Part shown: positions 18,155 through 27,600 of the stretch, one piece after another
Layout of the letters: each line of letters begins with the position of its first letter
How positions within the stretch are numbered: the stretch's first letter is position 1
Origin: Candidatus Poribacteria bacterium
GTDB taxonomy: Bacteria; Poribacteria; WGA-4E; WGA-3G
DNA length: 64,000 nt
Assembly (NCBI GenBank): GCA_022828145.1
Contig: JAJEJA010000019.1
Span: 1 to 64,000 of the forward strand
Direction: 5' to 3'
Notes under the pieces: model-generated
The model's input: the letters and a program-made list of their open reading frames with translations, nothing else
Told to the model about the DNA's origin: nothing
Database searches by the model: none
Program-made: the position numbers and the translations under genes

Positions 18155-19480
18155 ATGAAAACAGCAAAACTTATCACAATGGGATGTAAAGTTAATCAAT
18201 ACGATTCGCAGTCGATGCGGGAAGTTCTAATCCATAACGGATTTGAGATCGTTGATGAAGCACAACCTGCAGACCTATATCTCATAAACACGTGCACAGT
18301 TACAAACACAGCTGATCAAAAAGCAAGACAAGTGGTCCGTCGTGCAATTAAACAGAACCCTGATGCAGATGTCTTGGTTACAGGTTGTTATGCTGAAAGT
18401 GATCGTAAAGCAATAGAACAGATTCCAGGCGTAAAATTCGTATTTGGCAACAGAGAAAAAGCAGAATTTCAGACCTATCTTGATAAACTGACGGATGAAA
18501 CGCCACTACAGATAAAACCTCTCCAACACGACGCTATTCGTGAACATGCACGTTTTAGCAGCAGCGTAAGCGATGCAGGCAAACGCACACGCGCACTCAT
18601 CAAAGTTCAAGACGGGTGTAGTGCATTCTGCACATACTGTATCATACCCTATGTTCGAGGAAGAATGACAAGCCGTCCTCTACCAGATATTGTTGATGAA
18701 GCACATCGCATCGCGGATAGCGGTATCAAAGAGGTCGTCATTACAGGTGTGCATCTGGGTGCTTACGGTCAAGATACAGGTAGAGACAGGGATATCGCTG
18801 ATATATTAGAACAGATACACAACATTGATGGTATTGAACGCATTCGGTTTAGTTCTATAGAACCGATGTATTTTCCAGATATTCTATCAGAAAGAATGTC
18901 GGCTCTATCAAAGTGCATGCCACATTTCCACTTGCCGATACAATCTGGGTCCGATAATGTCCTACGTAAAATGCGAAGACGTTACACGACTGCACAGTTT
19001 GCTACGCTCGTAGAAACACTCCGCGATCGTTTCACAGAAGATATCGGTATCACGACAGATATTATGGTTGGATTTCCAGGTGAAACGGATGACGACTTTA
19101 AAGAATCTTTGAAATTCGTTGAAGCAATCGGATTCAACCAACTTCATGTCTTTCGTTATTCTCCTCGCCAGGGAACCCCGGCGGCAACTTATCCAAACCA
19201 AGTACCCCCACACATTTCCGCACAAAGAAGTCGGGCAATGATCGCATTAGGGGAAAAACTAAGCAATACGTTCAAGAAGAAAATGATCGGAAAAAAGAAA
19301 AAAGTCCTCATAGAAGAAAGCAGAGAGCCAGCTACTATAAAACATGGTAGAAACCCGCTTTCTGGATATACAGAAAATTACCTAAGAGTGCTCGTTGATG
19401 TGCCAGATACGGCAATAAATCACATTCTACAGGTAGAATTAACATCTTATGATAACAATTTCATCTACGGAAAATGTTAA
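18155..19480 (+). CDS. mtaB: tRNA t6A37 methylthiotransferase MtaB
   Basis: MtaB is a radical-SAM enzyme that converts t6A37 to ms2t6A37 in tRNAs reading ANN codons. From ATG 18155 the protein is 441 residues. The N-terminal UPF0004 domain carries a cluster with cysteines in MGCKVNQYDS, NTCTVTNTAD and VTGCYAE. The radical-SAM cluster motif is CSAFCTYC, followed by RGRMTSRP. A C-terminal TRAM-like domain (about 375-440) follows. The frame is open further upstream to 18047, but that overlaps rsmE and lacks family similarity, so ATG 18155, 14 nt after the rsmE stop, is preferred. Confidence 0.94.
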   Translation: MKTAKLITMGCKVNQYDSQSMREVLIHNGFEIVDEAQPADLYLINTCTVTNTADQKARQVVRRAIKQNPDADVLVTGCYAESDRKAIEQIPGVKFVFGNREKAEFQTYLDKLTDETPLQIKPLQHDAIREHARFSSSVSDAGKRTRALIKVQDGCSAFCTYCIIPYVRGRMTSRPLPDIVDEAHRIADSGIKEVVITGVHLGAYGQDTGRDRDIADILEQIHNIDGIERIRFSSIEPMYFPDILSERMSALSKCMPHFHLPIQSGSDNVLRKMRRRYTTAQFATLVETLRDRFTEDIGITTDIMVGFPGETDDDFKESLKFVEAIGFNQLHVFRYSPRQGTPAATYPNQVPPHISAQRSRAMIALGEKLSNTFKKKMIGKKKKVLIEESREPATIKHGRNPLSGYTENYLRVLVDVPDTAINHILQVELTSYDNNFIYGKC

Positions 19481-19558
19481 GAAGTTTCTATTTCTATATA
19501 TGGAAATTTAGGACTATCTATTCTCACCTAATCATTATACTATTTTGGAGGATACAAT

Positions 19559-20626
19559 TTGTTAAAACTAAAAATTGCTCTATTGATTCTCGTATTGCTC
19601 ATTACGGTATCAGGTTGTGAAAGAATTACTGATACCGTAATAACACCACCCGAACAACCAGAGGACCAATCCCTCACTGTAATGACCTACAATGTCTATG
19701 TTGGTAGCAGTGCTGAACCCCTACTGAATGTGCAAGAACTCTTACAAGCACCTGCTGAAGTTGCAAAGATGTATGCCAACGTTATGGCATCCGATTTCCC
19801 AAACCGTGCTATCGGGATTGCAAAATCTATAAAAGAACACAATCCACATGTCATCGGATTGCAAGAGATTTCTCTAATCCGACGTCAAAGTCCAGGCGAC
19901 TTTCTGGCAGGTAATCCAACACTCGCAGAAGAGGTGGTTTTGGATTATCTCCAACTCCTGATGGATGCGCTTCAAGCTGAAGGTTTAGACTACAAAATCG
20001 CAGCACAGGTTGAAAATTTAGACGTTGAAATGCCATTGGTAACTGATACAGGTCTTGATGATATAAGATTGACTGACTATGATGTCATACTTGCTCGTAG
20101 CGATGTTGAAATTACCCGACAGGTTACTGCGAATTATGACAGTAAATTAAACATTGAAAAACTCAATCTTGAAAACCCAAGAGGATATGCTGCTGTTGAC
20201 GCAACAATAGCGGGAACTTCATACCATATTGTCAATACACACTTAGAAGCACTAATAGAGTCAATCAGGGTATCACAGACTCAGGAACTTGTGGATTTAC
20301 TATCCAATGAAACCTTACCAATTATCTTGTTAGGAGATTTCAACACAAGAGCAACTGAGGGTACAGGATACAATATCCTACTCGGTGCAGGATATGTTGA
20401 TGTCTGGCAGATGGATTCTGAAGGAACAGGGAATACCTGTTGTCAAGATGATAATATCTTAAATGAGATCAGTGACCTCACGGTTCGGATTGATCATATC
20501 TATGTCCGGAACCTTAATCCTACTTCTATTGTAACGCACACCGTAGGAGATAAACCTGGGGACAGATTAGCATCTGGATTATGGCCATCTGACCATGCAG
20601 GTGTAGTCGCACAACTTGAATTCTAA
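19559..20626 (+). CDS. Lipoprotein of the endonuclease/exonuclease/phosphatase family
   Basis: This 355-residue protein starts with a lipoprotein signal (LLITVSGCER; the lipobox Cys is about residue 20), so it is probably tethered to the envelope and processed by LspA. The rest is an EEP fold: MTYNVYVG, HVIGLQEIS (metal-binding Glu), NTHLEA, ILLGDFNTRA and SDHAGVVAQL (catalytic Asp-His). The substrate could be a nucleic acid, phospholipid or phosphoinositide-like molecule. The start is TTG 19559 with GGAGG at 19547-19551, 7 nt upstream. Confidence 0.85.
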   Translation: MLKLKIALLILVLLITVSGCERITDTVITPPEQPEDQSLTVMTYNVYVGSSAEPLLNVQELLQAPAEVAKMYANVMASDFPNRAIGIAKSIKEHNPHVIGLQEISLIRRQSPGDFLAGNPTLAEEVVLDYLQLLMDALQAEGLDYKIAAQVENLDVEMPLVTDTGLDDIRLTDYDVILARSDVEITRQVTANYDSKLNIEKLNLENPRGYAAVDATIAGTSYHIVNTHLEALIESIRVSQTQELVDLLSNETLPIILLGDFNTRATEGTGYNILLGAGYVDVWQMDSEGTGNTCCQDDNILNEISDLTVRIDHIYVRNLNPTSIVTHTVGDKPGDRLASGLWPSDHAGVVAQLEF

Positions 20627-20735
20627 ACCAGGATTTTCAAGATTATAGGATTATCAGGATAAGAGACATCTGTTGAGTATCAGATAATTAAACGGATAAT
20701 TTCTTGTTTGCATAATGCAGGCTCACTACTCTGCT

Positions 20736-20757
20736 GGCGAGGTTTCCTAACCTCGCC
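20736..20757. repeat. Single intergenic hairpin (GGCGAGGTT-TCCT-AACCTCGCC)
   Basis: A perfect 9-bp palindrome with a TCCT apex lies 110 nt after the lipoprotein gene. The apex TTTCCTAA is the same as in the elements at 30979 and 34911, while the stem bases differ. Confidence 0.75.
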
Positions 20758-21081
20758 AAATTACCCAAATATTTTCTTTAACTTCATATAAGGATAACCT
20801 TCAATGTACTTGGTCGGTTGTCCAGTAGCTTTGGGAAGATGGGCATATATTTATTCACTTTGGCGTAAAATTCGTTGATGCTGTCCACTCAAATCTGCAT
20901 CGCTTTTAAATCATTATTTCAATACCTTTATCAACAATTGAAATACTCTTAGAGAGTTCCTTTCATTGTAGCATATTCTGTTTGATTGAGCAATTCATTT
21001 TGTTTGCATGGGTGTGTGAAGTTTTTGCACAGAAGATTCAGGAGCATATCCACCTCCTCCGCGCTTTCCGCGATCATGCCT

Positions 21082-21350
21082 GTAGCACATTCATCCTTGA
21101 TTGTGCTTCTTCCTCCAACCCCTTTCATCCATCATTACCCTTCTCCCCACACCACCCATTTTGATACTGCCGTAGCACATTCTGTTAGATTGTGCTATCT
21201 TCCTCCAACCCTTTTCATCTATCATTATCCTTCCCCCTACCCCATCCATTTTGATATATCTAATGCAGAATACCAAACGCGTATTCTGCCACATTCATCC
21301 TTGATTGTGCTTCTTTATACACCATTCAGTCTCCATTACCCTTCTCTGTA
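21082..21350. repeat. Degenerate direct repeats of about 90 nt
   Basis: Two near-complete copies (21082-21166 and 21172-21257) and a partial copy (about 21289-21350) share GTAGCACATTC, CTTCCTCCAACCC, TCATTA(C/T)CCTTC and CCATTTTGATA. Their start resembles the palindromes at 15671-15699 and inside the element at 5036-5175 (TGTAGC...GTGCTA), linking these into a second intergenic repeat family. No coding function is apparent. Confidence 0.65.
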
Positions 21351-21563
21351 CTAAATTGACGTCTATAGGATTTTGCTAAAATCAACGCCAACTTGTGAAA
21401 GTAAACTTGAAATGCACAAGAAACCCCTTCCGCGTCTTCCGCGTTCTCCGCGATTCAGACAAACTGAGTGCAAAAACTTTACACACCCTGTTTGCATTTT
21501 AGAAATGGTATTACTTGACTCGTCCACAAATTAATGCTAAAATCTCATCATAAGGAGGATGAC

Positions 21564-21839
21564 ATGAAACAAAATAAAGACAAACAGGTTACCAGTATCT
21601 CTAAGGCACGAACTCTGGAGGAGATTGCAGACTATTGGGACACGCATAGCTTAGCTGACCACTGGGATGAAACACATGAAGTCCATTTTGAGGTGCGGAT
21701 GCAGCGAAAGTGTCGTGTAACGCTTACGCCAGAGATCTATGAAAAAATTGAGAAACAAGCACTGGAAAAGGGAATCTTACCGGAAACTTTGGTTAACTTG
21801 TGGTTAGCAGAACGCCTCCAAGCGATAGAATCATCGTAG
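21564..21839 (+). CDS. CopG-type antitoxin-like protein without an adjacent toxin
   Basis: The 91-residue protein contains TLEEIADYWDTHSLADHWDE near its start and a C-terminal ribbon-helix-helix-like region (VTLTPEIYEKIEKQALEKG followed by ETLVNLWLAERL). This is the pattern of the CopG antitoxin family of type II toxin-antitoxin loci. The start is ATG 21564 with AAGGAGG at 21552-21558; the frame is open 10 codons further upstream. Upstream is non-coding and downstream is an unrelated gene, so no toxin partner is visible within 1 kb. It could be an orphan antitoxin or a stand-alone DNA-binding regulator. Confidence 0.75.
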   Translation: MKQNKDKQVTSISKARTLEEIADYWDTHSLADHWDETHEVHFEVRMQRKCRVTLTPEIYEKIEKQALEKGILPETLVNLWLAERLQAIESS

Positions 21840-21929
21840 GGATAATGGCATGACACAACTATAAGATTGACCATGCTTTTCATCCGACGAGAGACGCAAA
21901 ACCCGCACTAATTTAGTGGAGATATAAAT

Positions 21930-22670
21930 ATGAATTTCAAACAAAAGTTAGCATATATGGCAATCGGTTGTGTATTTACATTAGCAGGTTACTTTCTTGC
22001 TACACTCGGTGCAGGAGGGTTCAACCTACAAACCGCATTTGGACAAGACAACACAAAACAAATACTTGATGAAATAACCTGCCGAAAATTAAAAATTGTT
22101 AATAATCAAGGCAATACCGTAGTCTCCTTAGAACCAGTTGGCAACGGTGGATCCTTAGAAATCTACAACGATGCTGGAAAAAGTATAGTTGATGTAGGTG
22201 CTTTATTTGATGGTAACGGAAGACTGCTAATTAGTGACAAAGATGGAACACCTGCCTCTGGTATGTTTGCAGACAACACAGGAGGTTCCATTTCCACTCT
22301 GAAAATTATAGACGAAAGAGTAAAAGAAGTTGCTACACTTATTGGAGACGAAATTGTCTGCCGGAAATTGAGAGTTGTCAATCCCAATGGTAAAGACATA
22401 GCTATTTTGGATGAATCATTAACGAGGAGCGGCGGTTACCTTTACATAAACAACACAGAGGATAAACTCGTTGCTGGCATTGGTACAAGCCATAGAGACA
22501 GTGGCATGTTAACCATCCGCAACATAAACGGGGTGCCAATTATTGGCTTGTCAGCATCCATTGTAGATGGAGGTTTACTGACCCTCCGTAACAAAAACCA
22601 GAAACCAATAGTGTACTTGAGTGAAGACGAAAACGGCAACGGAGTCGTCAAAACTTACGACTTACGATAA
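21930..22670 (+). CDS. Secreted or anchored repeat protein, probable beta-rich, unknown
   Basis: The 246-residue protein has an N-terminal hydrophobic segment (about 8-28) and a likely cleavage near FGQDN. The remainder is built of imperfect short repeats: the pair DEITCRKLKIVNNQGN and DEIVCRKLRVVNPNGK marks a duplication of about 90 residues. Within each half, GG/G-rich turns alternate with short beta-strands (GGSLEIYNDAGKS, GGYLYINNTEDK, GGLLTLRNKNQKP). This would suit a beta-solenoid or stacked sheet. No enzyme motif is visible. The function is unknown. Confidence 0.75.
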   Translation: MNFKQKLAYMAIGCVFTLAGYFLATLGAGGFNLQTAFGQDNTKQILDEITCRKLKIVNNQGNTVVSLEPVGNGGSLEIYNDAGKSIVDVGALFDGNGRLLISDKDGTPASGMFADNTGGSISTLKIIDERVKEVATLIGDEIVCRKLRVVNPNGKDIAILDESLTRSGGYLYINNTEDKLVAGIGTSHRDSGMLTIRNINGVPIIGLSASIVDGGLLTLRNKNQKPIVYLSEDENGNGVVKTYDLR

Positions 22671-22746
22671 GCTAGGCAATGAAACAAGACGTTTACCGCG
22701 TTAGTCTGCCGAAATCCAATTACGACGTGGCAGAAAGGAAAAAATA

Positions 22747-23034
22747 ATGAAAACATTATCACAAGATACTATAGTTGTGAATTCGCTTAAGTGTATCTTA
22801 GACGATTATGATTACTTAGAATATAATGAGTCAAAGTCAAGAAACGAAGATTTCTTACATGTTGACGTAACTTGTTACAACGCGGAACGGCCTGAATCTC
22901 TGATGAATGATATTAGCACATCATTAGAACACGCTACTGGAAAACGATTTCGAAATTACGCCATTGAATGTGGTCATATACTTCCGCATTCAAATTGGAG
23001 GTGGTTTAGAATACGTAAAAATAAATTACCATAG
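22747..23034 (+). CDS. Small hypothetical protein (95 residues)
   Basis: The ORF begins at ATG 22747 with AAGGA at 22735-22739, a plausible ribosome site. The product is mixed alpha/beta in appearance, with an acidic tract (CILDDYDYLEYNESKS) and a basic, Trp-containing C-terminus (NWRWFRIRKNK). No signal peptide, membrane segment or known motif was recognised. It lies between two larger genes with no overlap. Confidence 0.55.
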   Translation: MKTLSQDTIVVNSLKCILDDYDYLEYNESKSRNEDFLHVDVTCYNAERPESLMNDISTSLEHATGKRFRNYAIECGHILPHSNWRWFRIRKNKLP

Positions 23035-23130
23035 CGGCGGCACAGGACACCTGCAGTTTTGTGTTCGAAATTACTTATTGCGAATATGCTTAAGATTATA
23101 CTTTGCCACTAATCCAAACTGAGGAACACC

Positions 23131-25638
23131 ATGCAAGACTATCAACCTATCTCTCTTACCGACTTATGCAACGTTAACGCAGAAATTATCGGCACAAACA
23201 CAACACCAACCTTAGGACAACAAACATTCCACGGACTTCCCTTTCACATCTCCGAAGGTGAGAAATGTTTCTTAGGTTTCGGTGAAGGTGTCAACACAGA
23301 CCCCATCCAAATACCAGTGAATGCTTCACCGAAACGGATTATCTTCGTCCATAGACTTCTTGAATCTCGCATCCATGAAGGAGAACCGATTGGTAAACAT
23401 ATTGCTGATTACGTATTTCACTATGCTGATGGCGAAAAGGAAAGCGTCCCAATCCGAGAACGGTTTGAGATCGGTAGTGTACCCCAAGGATGGGGACAAC
23501 AAACCTTCATCGCTGTTCCTGATACAAAGGAAAGTTTGCATGCACGCCATCAAGGACCGTGGGGTTCCGCAGGGAATCGGCAGACAGAGGCGTTGCAATG
23601 TGTGCCACGCAACTATTACCTATATATTTGGAAAAATCCTAATCCTGATAAGGTAATTGATTATATAGAAATTCGTCCTCCCAAAACAAATAACTTGCGG
23701 AAGTTTATTATTGCTGCCATCACCCTCGGATATCCTGACGAAGACCCAATCCCACGACATCCGAACCGTGAAGTAAAAATCACACTCCCACAAGCAGAAG
23801 ATGCTGACAAACCCTTTGACATGGAAGTCAATGTTGACCGAGGCACTGCAACCTATCCATATCCTTTGCCTGAAAACACGCCAAATGCTTTCATCAATGA
23901 CGATTTCAAGGGGTGGGGAGAATTCCAAAACAACAAAAGCAGTCCCGCATACACGGAAATTTCCGCAACACCATCCGCTACCGTTGATGTCATAAATCAG
24001 GGTGAGACACTCGGTAGCGTCAACTGGGGAGAACTTCAAGAAAAATCAAGCGTCCAACCGAATGAACGCGTCAAAGTAGAGATCATTGACACAGGTAGAA
24101 ATTGGGTACATACCACCGTTATAGATGAAGACACAAATAGACCTGTGCCGTGTCGTGTCCATTTCCGTTCTCCGCACGGTGTTCCTTATGCACCGCATGG
24201 ACACCACGCACATGTCAATTCAAACATGGGGACGTGGCACGTAGACATCGGTGGTGATGTACGGTTAGGACAGATTAGTTATGCCTATATTGATGGCACT
24301 TGTCAGGGGTGGCTGCCGCGCGGTGATGTCATTGTTGATGTTGCTCGCGGATTCGAATATACACCTTTACGTACCACCGTAAACATAAAACCCGGGCAAC
24401 GCGAGTTAACTCTGAAAATAAAGCGATGGTGTGATATGAACACCGAACGTTATTTCAGTGGAGACACGCACGTGCACTTCCTCTCTACACAGGGAGCACA
24501 TACCGAAGCACAAGGTGAAGACCTCGGTGTTGTTAATCTGCTGCTATCACAGTGGGGACATCTGTTCACAAACACAGAGGAATTTATCGGAAGACCGACA
24601 ACCTCTGCTGATGGAAAAAGCATCGTCTATGCAACACAGGAAAACAGACAGCATGTGCTTGGACATCTCACGCTACTTGGCTTGAAAGAGCAGGTCTCCC
24701 CATGGTGTTCGGATGGACCGGGTGAAGCAGAACTCGGAGGAAACTTGGAAGTCACATTGTCCCACTGGGCAGATGCGTGTCATGCCCAGGGAGGCACTGT
24801 CGTCTTACCGCATATTCCAAATCCGAATTGTGAACCCGCCACATTAATCGCTACTGAACGTGTTGATGCTGTTGAATACCTTACAAACGCGATGTATGGA
24901 CACATTGAATACTATCGTTATCTCAACTGTGGATATAAATTGCCCCTTGTCGGTGGTACAGATAAAATGACAGCAGATGTACCGGTAGGCGTTTATCGCA
25001 CGTATGTTCACATTCCCAAAAATGAAGAATTCAACTATGACAACTGGTGCAAATACATGAGTGCTGGCAATACGTTCCTCAGCGGCGGACCAATGATACG
25101 ACTTACCGTAAACGGTCAACCGATAGGTAGCACGCTCAACCTACCAGGTAACGGCGGCACCGTTGAAGTTGAGGCATCTGCAGATTCTATCTTCCCCATC
25201 CATACCTTGCAAATTGTGCAAGCAGGACAGGTCGTTGCCTCTACAGAGGAGAGCAACGGGTCGCACCAGTTACGCCTCAAAGCAAACCTAAAAGTTGATA
25301 AGCATTCATGGATTGCTGCTCGGTGTGGCGGACCAAACTATGCACAAGCAATTCCACATCATGATGGATGGCGGCGCGGCATCATAGCACACACTTCGCC
25401 AATTTACATCGCTGTCGGTGGTGAGTGGTGGATGTTCGATCCAGAAACAGCAAACTATATGCTCACCTTGATTGAAGGCGGATTATCCTATATTCAACAA
25501 TCCGCGCGGCACTATCAACCCGGTACGACAACACACCACCATGGTGAAGATGACCATATAGCATATCTGTCTCGTCCATTCCAAGAGGCACGAGAAGCGA
25601 TTCATCGTCGGATGCATAAACTGGGTATTCCGCATTAG
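23131..25638 (+). CDS. CehA/McbA-family PHP-type metallohydrolase with N-terminal beta domains
   Basis: The 835-residue protein has no signal peptide. The first ~430 residues look beta-rich, with several possible carbohydrate- or carboxypeptidase-regulatory-like domains (PCRVHFRSPHGVPYAPHG). From about residue 431 (KRWCDMNTERYFSGDTHVHF; metal-binding His447 and His449) it follows the CehA/McbA subgroup of PHP phosphoesterase-like metallohydrolases. Later metal-site candidates are in VVLPHIPNPNC and LVGGTDKM. The final residues carry a His-rich stretch (TTHHHGEDDH). CehA and McbA hydrolyse the carbamate insecticide carbaryl, but most family members have unknown substrates. It precedes an MDR dehydrogenase on the same strand, so both may work in catabolism. 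Confidence 0.8.
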   Translation: MQDYQPISLTDLCNVNAEIIGTNTTPTLGQQTFHGLPFHISEGEKCFLGFGEGVNTDPIQIPVNASPKRIIFVHRLLESRIHEGEPIGKHIADYVFHYADGEKESVPIRERFEIGSVPQGWGQQTFIAVPDTKESLHARHQGPWGSAGNRQTEALQCVPRNYYLYIWKNPNPDKVIDYIEIRPPKTNNLRKFIIAAITLGYPDEDPIPRHPNREVKITLPQAEDADKPFDMEVNVDRGTATYPYPLPENTPNAFINDDFKGWGEFQNNKSSPAYTEISATPSATVDVINQGETLGSVNWGELQEKSSVQPNERVKVEIIDTGRNWVHTTVIDEDTNRPVPCRVHFRSPHGVPYAPHGHHAHVNSNMGTWHVDIGGDVRLGQISYAYIDGTCQGWLPRGDVIVDVARGFEYTPLRTTVNIKPGQRELTLKIKRWCDMNTERYFSGDTHVHFLSTQGAHTEAQGEDLGVVNLLLSQWGHLFTNTEEFIGRPTTSADGKSIVYATQENRQHVLGHLTLLGLKEQVSPWCSDGPGEAELGGNLEVTLSHWADACHAQGGTVVLPHIPNPNCEPATLIATERVDAVEYLTNAMYGHIEYYRYLNCGYKLPLVGGTDKMTADVPVGVYRTYVHIPKNEEFNYDNWCKYMSAGNTFLSGGPMIRLTVNGQPIGSTLNLPGNGGTVEVEASADSIFPIHTLQIVQAGQVVASTEESNGSHQLRLKANLKVDKHSWIAARCGGPNYAQAIPHHDGWRRGIIAHTSPIYIAVGGEWWMFDPETANYMLTLIEGGLSYIQQSARHYQPGTTTHHHGEDDHIAYLSRPFQEAREAIHRRMHKLGIPH

Positions 25639-25654
25639 TTGTATTTTAAATTTC

Positions 25655-25677
25655 GGCACTCGGAGTGTGCCTACTAC
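25655..25677 (-). repeat. Single inverted hairpin unit between CehA-like and MDR genes
   Basis: This is the GGCACTC/GAGTGCC hairpin of the 8130 and 15584 arrays, here in reverse orientation (the - strand reads GTAGTAGGCACACTCCGAGTGCC). It ends just before the ribosome site of the next gene, so it may affect translation or mRNA stability between the two genes. Confidence 0.7.
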
Positions 25678-25692
25678 TTTTAAGGAGAAAAC

Positions 25693-26667
25693 ATGCCAAA
25701 AGAATTAATCGCAGTTGCCCCACGTGAACCTGTTTTAAGAGAATATGAAGACGGACCTGTGCCAGCAGACAGTGTCCGTGTCCAAGTCGAATTCGGTGCT
25801 CCCAAACGCGGTACTGAAATGACAATGTATTACGGACTCAGAGGCGCAGGGTTTCCGCATGGACTCGGAAATATGTGCGTCGGTAAAGTCATAGAGATCG
25901 GAGACGGTGTAGAAAACTGCGAAATCGGGGAACGGGTCGCAGGATACGGCAACCTAAAGGAGACGCATACATGGCGAGCAAACGGTTTACTGAAAATGCA
26001 TGAACAGATGACATGGAAACAGGCAGTCTGTTATGATCCTGCACACTTTGCACTATCAGCCATACGTGATGGACAGGTACGCGTAGGTGATCGTATTGCC
26101 GTGTTCGGACTCGGGGCAATCGGATTGGTGACGCAACAGTTCGCAAAAGAAGCAGGTGCCGATTTCATCGCATGTGTTGACCCGATTGAGAGACGACGGG
26201 CTGTCGCTGAAAAGACAGGGGCAGACCTCGTACTAAATCCAACCGAATGCAATGTCGGAGAAGTACTGAAAGAAGCAACGGGTGGACTCGGACTGGATGT
26301 CGCAATTGAGACAAGCGCGAATTACAACGCTCTTGACGATGCAATTCGAAGCGTTGCATTTGAAGGTACAGTCGCTGTTGCAGGGTGGGCAAAAGAGTGT
26401 ACAGGTGGACTTGATCTTGGCGCAGTCGCACATTTCAGTATTCCTAATCTTATTTTTGCCCGTGCAAATAGCGATCCGAACCGGGACCATCCAAGATGGA
26501 ATTTTGGACGCATCAGAGATAACTGCTGGAAATGGCTATCTGAAGGCAGATTTGACTGTGAAGATATTGTTGATCCCGTCGTTCCCTTTGAAGATTCGGT
26601 TGAGGCATACATTGAAATGGACAATCACCCTGAACGAAGTGTTAAATTAGGTGTCTCTTTCGGTTGA
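25693..26667 (+). CDS. Zinc-type MDR-superfamily alcohol/sugar dehydrogenase, catalytic zinc ligands not evident
   Basis: The 324-residue protein is a medium-chain dehydrogenase/reductase. It has a GroES-like N-terminal part (VQVEFGAPKRGTE, LGNMCVGKVIEIG) and a Rossmann domain with AVFGLGAIGLVTQQFAKEAG binding NAD(P). The usual catalytic zinc ligands and the four-cysteine structural zinc lobe are not apparent, so the N-terminal part is shortened. This resembles the reductase-like and threonine/sugar-dehydrogenase-like branches. The start has TAAGGAG upstream. It lies 54 nt after the CehA-like gene, with one hairpin between. The substrate is unknown. Confidence 0.8.
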   Translation: MPKELIAVAPREPVLREYEDGPVPADSVRVQVEFGAPKRGTEMTMYYGLRGAGFPHGLGNMCVGKVIEIGDGVENCEIGERVAGYGNLKETHTWRANGLLKMHEQMTWKQAVCYDPAHFALSAIRDGQVRVGDRIAVFGLGAIGLVTQQFAKEAGADFIACVDPIERRRAVAEKTGADLVLNPTECNVGEVLKEATGGLGLDVAIETSANYNALDDAIRSVAFEGTVAVAGWAKECTGGLDLGAVAHFSIPNLIFARANSDPNRDHPRWNFGRIRDNCWKWLSEGRFDCEDIVDPVVPFEDSVEAYIEMDNHPERSVKLGVSFG

Positions 26668-26709
26668 GAAATCTATTGTAGTTAAACAGAGACTGTGCTA
26701 TTTTAGCGG

Positions 26710-27600
26710 TTACTGATATGCAATCAGAAAAATGCCGATTACCATGACAACCGCTGCGACAAATCGGCGTTTTGTATAAGTTTCTTTTAAGGCGTAACCA
26801 CCGAGCAAAACTACGAAAATGACAGAACACTGACGAACAGCAGTTACATAACTGACCTTTTCTGTCATTAAAACGTAGAGGATGAGTGAATAGGATATCA
26901 ACGCCAGTACTGCTACAGCAAGAGACCGCTTCCATTCTGCCCGTCCAATTTGAGTAATAAGTTGTCGTGGAAACCTAACAATACATACAACACCATACAG
27001 TGTTTGTGAAATAACGTTCTCTGTTAAGTAGAAAGTCCCAGCGCGCCACCAAGGGGAATCTGTTGCATAGCGATGAAACTCAGACATACCTTGTTTATCT
27101 ACCAGTGAGTAGGCAATGACGCTGCCCAAGGTTGCATAAGCCCAGAGTGAGTCAGGTTCTCGAAGAAAACGAAAGAACGCCTTGAACTGGATACGTGCTT
27201 CACGTTGTTGATAGAGTAATATTGAAACTATGACACAAAAGATACCACCGAGACCTTGTGCCGAAACAAGTTCATTTAGGAACAGAAAGGCAAATAGTGG
27301 CAAGAAGGCTGGGGCGGAACGGGTTATTGGATAAACATACGAAATCTCACCAACCGTATAGGCGTGCGACAGAAACAGGCGATATAACAGATGAACAAAT
27401 GCAGAGCCGATAATATAGCTCCACACAGGTTTTGGAATGATGGGTTGCTTGATACCAAAAACAATGAACGCAATTAATAAAGTGAAAACGCCAGAATAAA
27501 AGAAGAGGATACGTGTATCTCTACTGGATTTGCTGTAGTAATTCCATAATGCATGGCAAAAAGCTGACAGCAAGACTAAGTTTATTGATGTAAAACGCAT
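26710..27600 (-). CDS. EamA/DMT-family transporter
   Basis: The 296-residue protein has about ten membrane segments arranged as two EamA-like halves. Typical features are the N-terminal SAFCHALWNYYSKSSRD, YVYPITRSAPAFLPLFAFL in the middle and SYVTAVRQCSVIFVVLLGGY in the second half. These are drug/metabolite transporters of broad substrate range. It is encoded on the strand opposite to its neighbours. The 315 nt between its start and the next gene (27601-27915) hold nothing I can identify except a possible promoter region for both. Confidence 0.85.
   Translation of the reverse strand: MRFTSINLVLLSAFCHALWNYYSKSSRDTRILFFYSGVFTLLIAFIVFGIKQPIIPKPVWSYIIGSAFVHLLYRLFLSHAYTVGEISYVYPITRSAPAFLPLFAFLFLNELVSAQGLGGIFCVIVSILLYQQREARIQFKAFFRFLREPDSLWAYATLGSVIAYSLVDKQGMSEFHRYATDSPWWRAGTFYLTENVISQTLYGVVCIVRFPRQLITQIGRAEWKRSLAVAVLALISYSLILYVLMTEKVSYVTAVRQCSVIFVVLLGGYALKETYTKRRFVAAVVMVIGIFLIAYQ

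Larger units (their letters stand above)
20627..21563. other. 937-nt non-coding region with palindromes and degenerate long repeats
   Basis: I see no convincing gene here. It contains a hairpin at 20736-20757 (GGCGAGGTT, TCCT, AACCTCGCC), which belongs to the intergenic palindrome family. It also holds AT-rich stretches and a degenerate tandem repeat of roughly 85-90 nt: 21082-21166, 21172-21257 and a partial third copy at about 21289-21350. Each full repeat begins with a GTAGCACATTC...GATTGTGCT palindrome and is followed by a C/T-rich tract (CTTCCTCCAACCC). Two C-rich segments (near 21055 and 21430) contain CCGCG repeats. Open frames through the repeats look like translation of repeats, not genes. 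Confidence 0.7.

Noticed and set aside
20982..21354. Overlapping ORFs rich in Pro/His/Ser in the intergenic region
   Set aside because: They are translations of the C/T-rich repeats in two frames and lack ribosome sites.
25693..26667. Classical zinc alcohol dehydrogenase
   Set aside because: The expected catalytic Cys/His ligands and the four-cysteine lobe are not visible, so only MDR superfamily membership is claimed.
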